Of a DNA stretch of 51,908 bases, positions 51,543-51,908 are shown piece by piece. The DNA comes from Dysgonomonas sp. 521 (GTDB taxonomy: Bacteria; Bacteroidota; Bacteroidia; Bacteroidales; Dysgonomonadaceae), in the NCBI RefSeq assembly GCF_010501055.1, contig NZ_QVMO01000011.1, forward strand, positions 18,427 through 70,334, written 5' to 3'. Under the pieces are notes generated by a model that did not search any database, was not told where the DNA came from, and saw only the letters and a program-made list of their open reading frames with translations. Within the stretch, counting starts at the first letter, position 1. Each line of letters starts with the position of its first letter. The position numbers and the translations under genes were made by a program.

Positions 51543-51680
51543 TTTCTTTGTCTTGTTGAGGAACAAAGCATTCCGTTCATCAATAGTGACATTCAAAGAG
51601 GAAAGAGATTCTTCACTTCGTTCAGAATAACAAGAGAGGATAAAGAAAGCAAAGTATTACTCTCTTTGTCATGCTGAGTG
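51543..51680. repeat. Family C array, right part
   Basis: One full unit (about 51543-51656) with CTTGTTGAGGAACAAAGCATTCCG on the left (as two blocks) and GAGATTCTTCACTTCGTTCAG on the right, the GATAAAGAAAGCAAAG linker, and the start of another left arm TTTGTCATGCTGAGTGC at 51664-51680. The array thus resumes after the nuclease gene. Confidence 0.8.
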
Positions 51681-51709
51681 CTCATTATTTACCAATAAAC
51701 CAAACGATA

Positions 51710-51904
51710 ATGACGATAAAAATCTTTTCTTTGAAAAAAACTCATGGCAGTGTAGCACCAGTTCAACTAATGTTAATATACTTGCTGTTGAGTCTTGCTT
51801 CAAAGAAAGGTAGACCAAATATTGGTGATTCTCTTGATAAAAAGAATAATTCCCGGATGGTAGCATACTTGCATTTTATGCCTGTTTACTTCTTTGAGCC
51901 ATGA
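51710..51904 (+). CDS. Uncertain 64-aa ORF at window edge
   Basis: A frame from ATG at 51710 encodes MTIKIFSLKKTHGSVAPV, a hydrophobic stretch (LMLIYLLLSLAS) and a basic middle. An opposing frame of similar length exists on the other strand. Neither shows a family or a good ribosome binding site. I give it low weight. Confidence 0.15.
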   Translation: MTIKIFSLKKTHGSVAPVQLMLIYLLLSLASKKGRPNIGDSLDKKNNSRMVAYLHFMPVYFFEP

Positions 51905-51908
51905 GTTT

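Noticed and set aside
50931..51680. CRISPR-like array
   Set aside because: Units are about 120 bases with internal inverted repeats and linkers that repeat too; there are no unique spacers of constant length and no cas genes.
1..51908. tRNA or rRNA genes
   Set aside because: I looked for cloverleaf arms with a GTTCGA loop and for rRNA signatures and saw none; a covariance-model scan would be decisive.

Overview
The window looks like Bacteroidota (Bacteroidales) chromosome. The evidence is a SusC/SusD pair with DUF3823 and DUF4988 companions, a dense set of secreted glycoside hydrolases ending their signal peptides in A-Q or in a lipobox, a LytTR two-component system, ferredoxin-type indolepyruvate oxidoreductase genes, and many dispersed palindromic repeats between genes. 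A Dysgonomonas-like organism is plausible, but that is inference from style, not from a marker gene.

Layout. (1) 1-3510: an AT-rich, rearranged zone of tiny membrane-protein ORFs, gene tails without starts, tandem duplications (a perfect 175-bp direct repeat and two diverged copies of a 45-aa ORF) and a CPBP-type intramembrane protease. (2) 3526-9144: two minus-strand secreted von Willebrand A proteins facing a plus-strand TPR sensor histidine kinase and LytTR response regulator. (3) 9148-11967: an AT-rich insertion with a WG-repeat protein and a 5'-truncated gene, bracketed by transposase or IS remnants. (4) 11978-37963: the main arm of a polysaccharide utilization locus (PUL) on the minus strand. 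In transcription order it holds a DUF4988 lipoprotein, SusC, SusD, DUF3823, a terminator, a GH71/99-like enzyme, CBM6-GH43, GH92, GH43-F5/8C, a pectate-lyase-fold protein, GH31, PA14-GH3, a two-domain SGNH plus alpha/beta hydrolase, and two near-duplicate GH43 enzymes. (5) 38977-47224: the plus-strand arm, led by a membrane-spanning regulator (beta-propeller outside, winged-helix/BTAD-like DNA-binding part inside), then GH95, a second GH71/99-like enzyme and a ceramidase-like protein. (6) 47613-50888: an omega-amidase-like nitrilase and iorA/iorB. (7) 50889-51908: a GIY-YIG nuclease gene embedded in a tandem array of a dispersed inverted-repeat family.

How it fits together. The PUL would bind and import oligosaccharides through SusC/SusD and the surface lipoproteins. 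Exo-acting alpha-mannosidase, alpha-xylosidase/glucosidase, beta-glycosidase, arabinofuranosidase/xylosidase and alpha-fucosidase/galactosidase families, plus an esterase, would dismantle a branched, acylated heteroglycan. There is no hybrid two-component sensor or ECF sigma/anti-sigma pair; the regulator at 38977 is the obvious candidate and has an unusual architecture.

The most interesting signals are this transmembrane SARP-like regulator, the GIY-YIG gene nested in its repeat array, a 113-bp segment bounded by perfect 16-bp inverted repeats between the SusCD operon and the hydrolase genes, dispersed repeats that have become coding (including inside a signal peptide), and the duplicated micro-ORF zone with a CPBP protease. 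No rRNA, tRNA or CRISPR array was seen.
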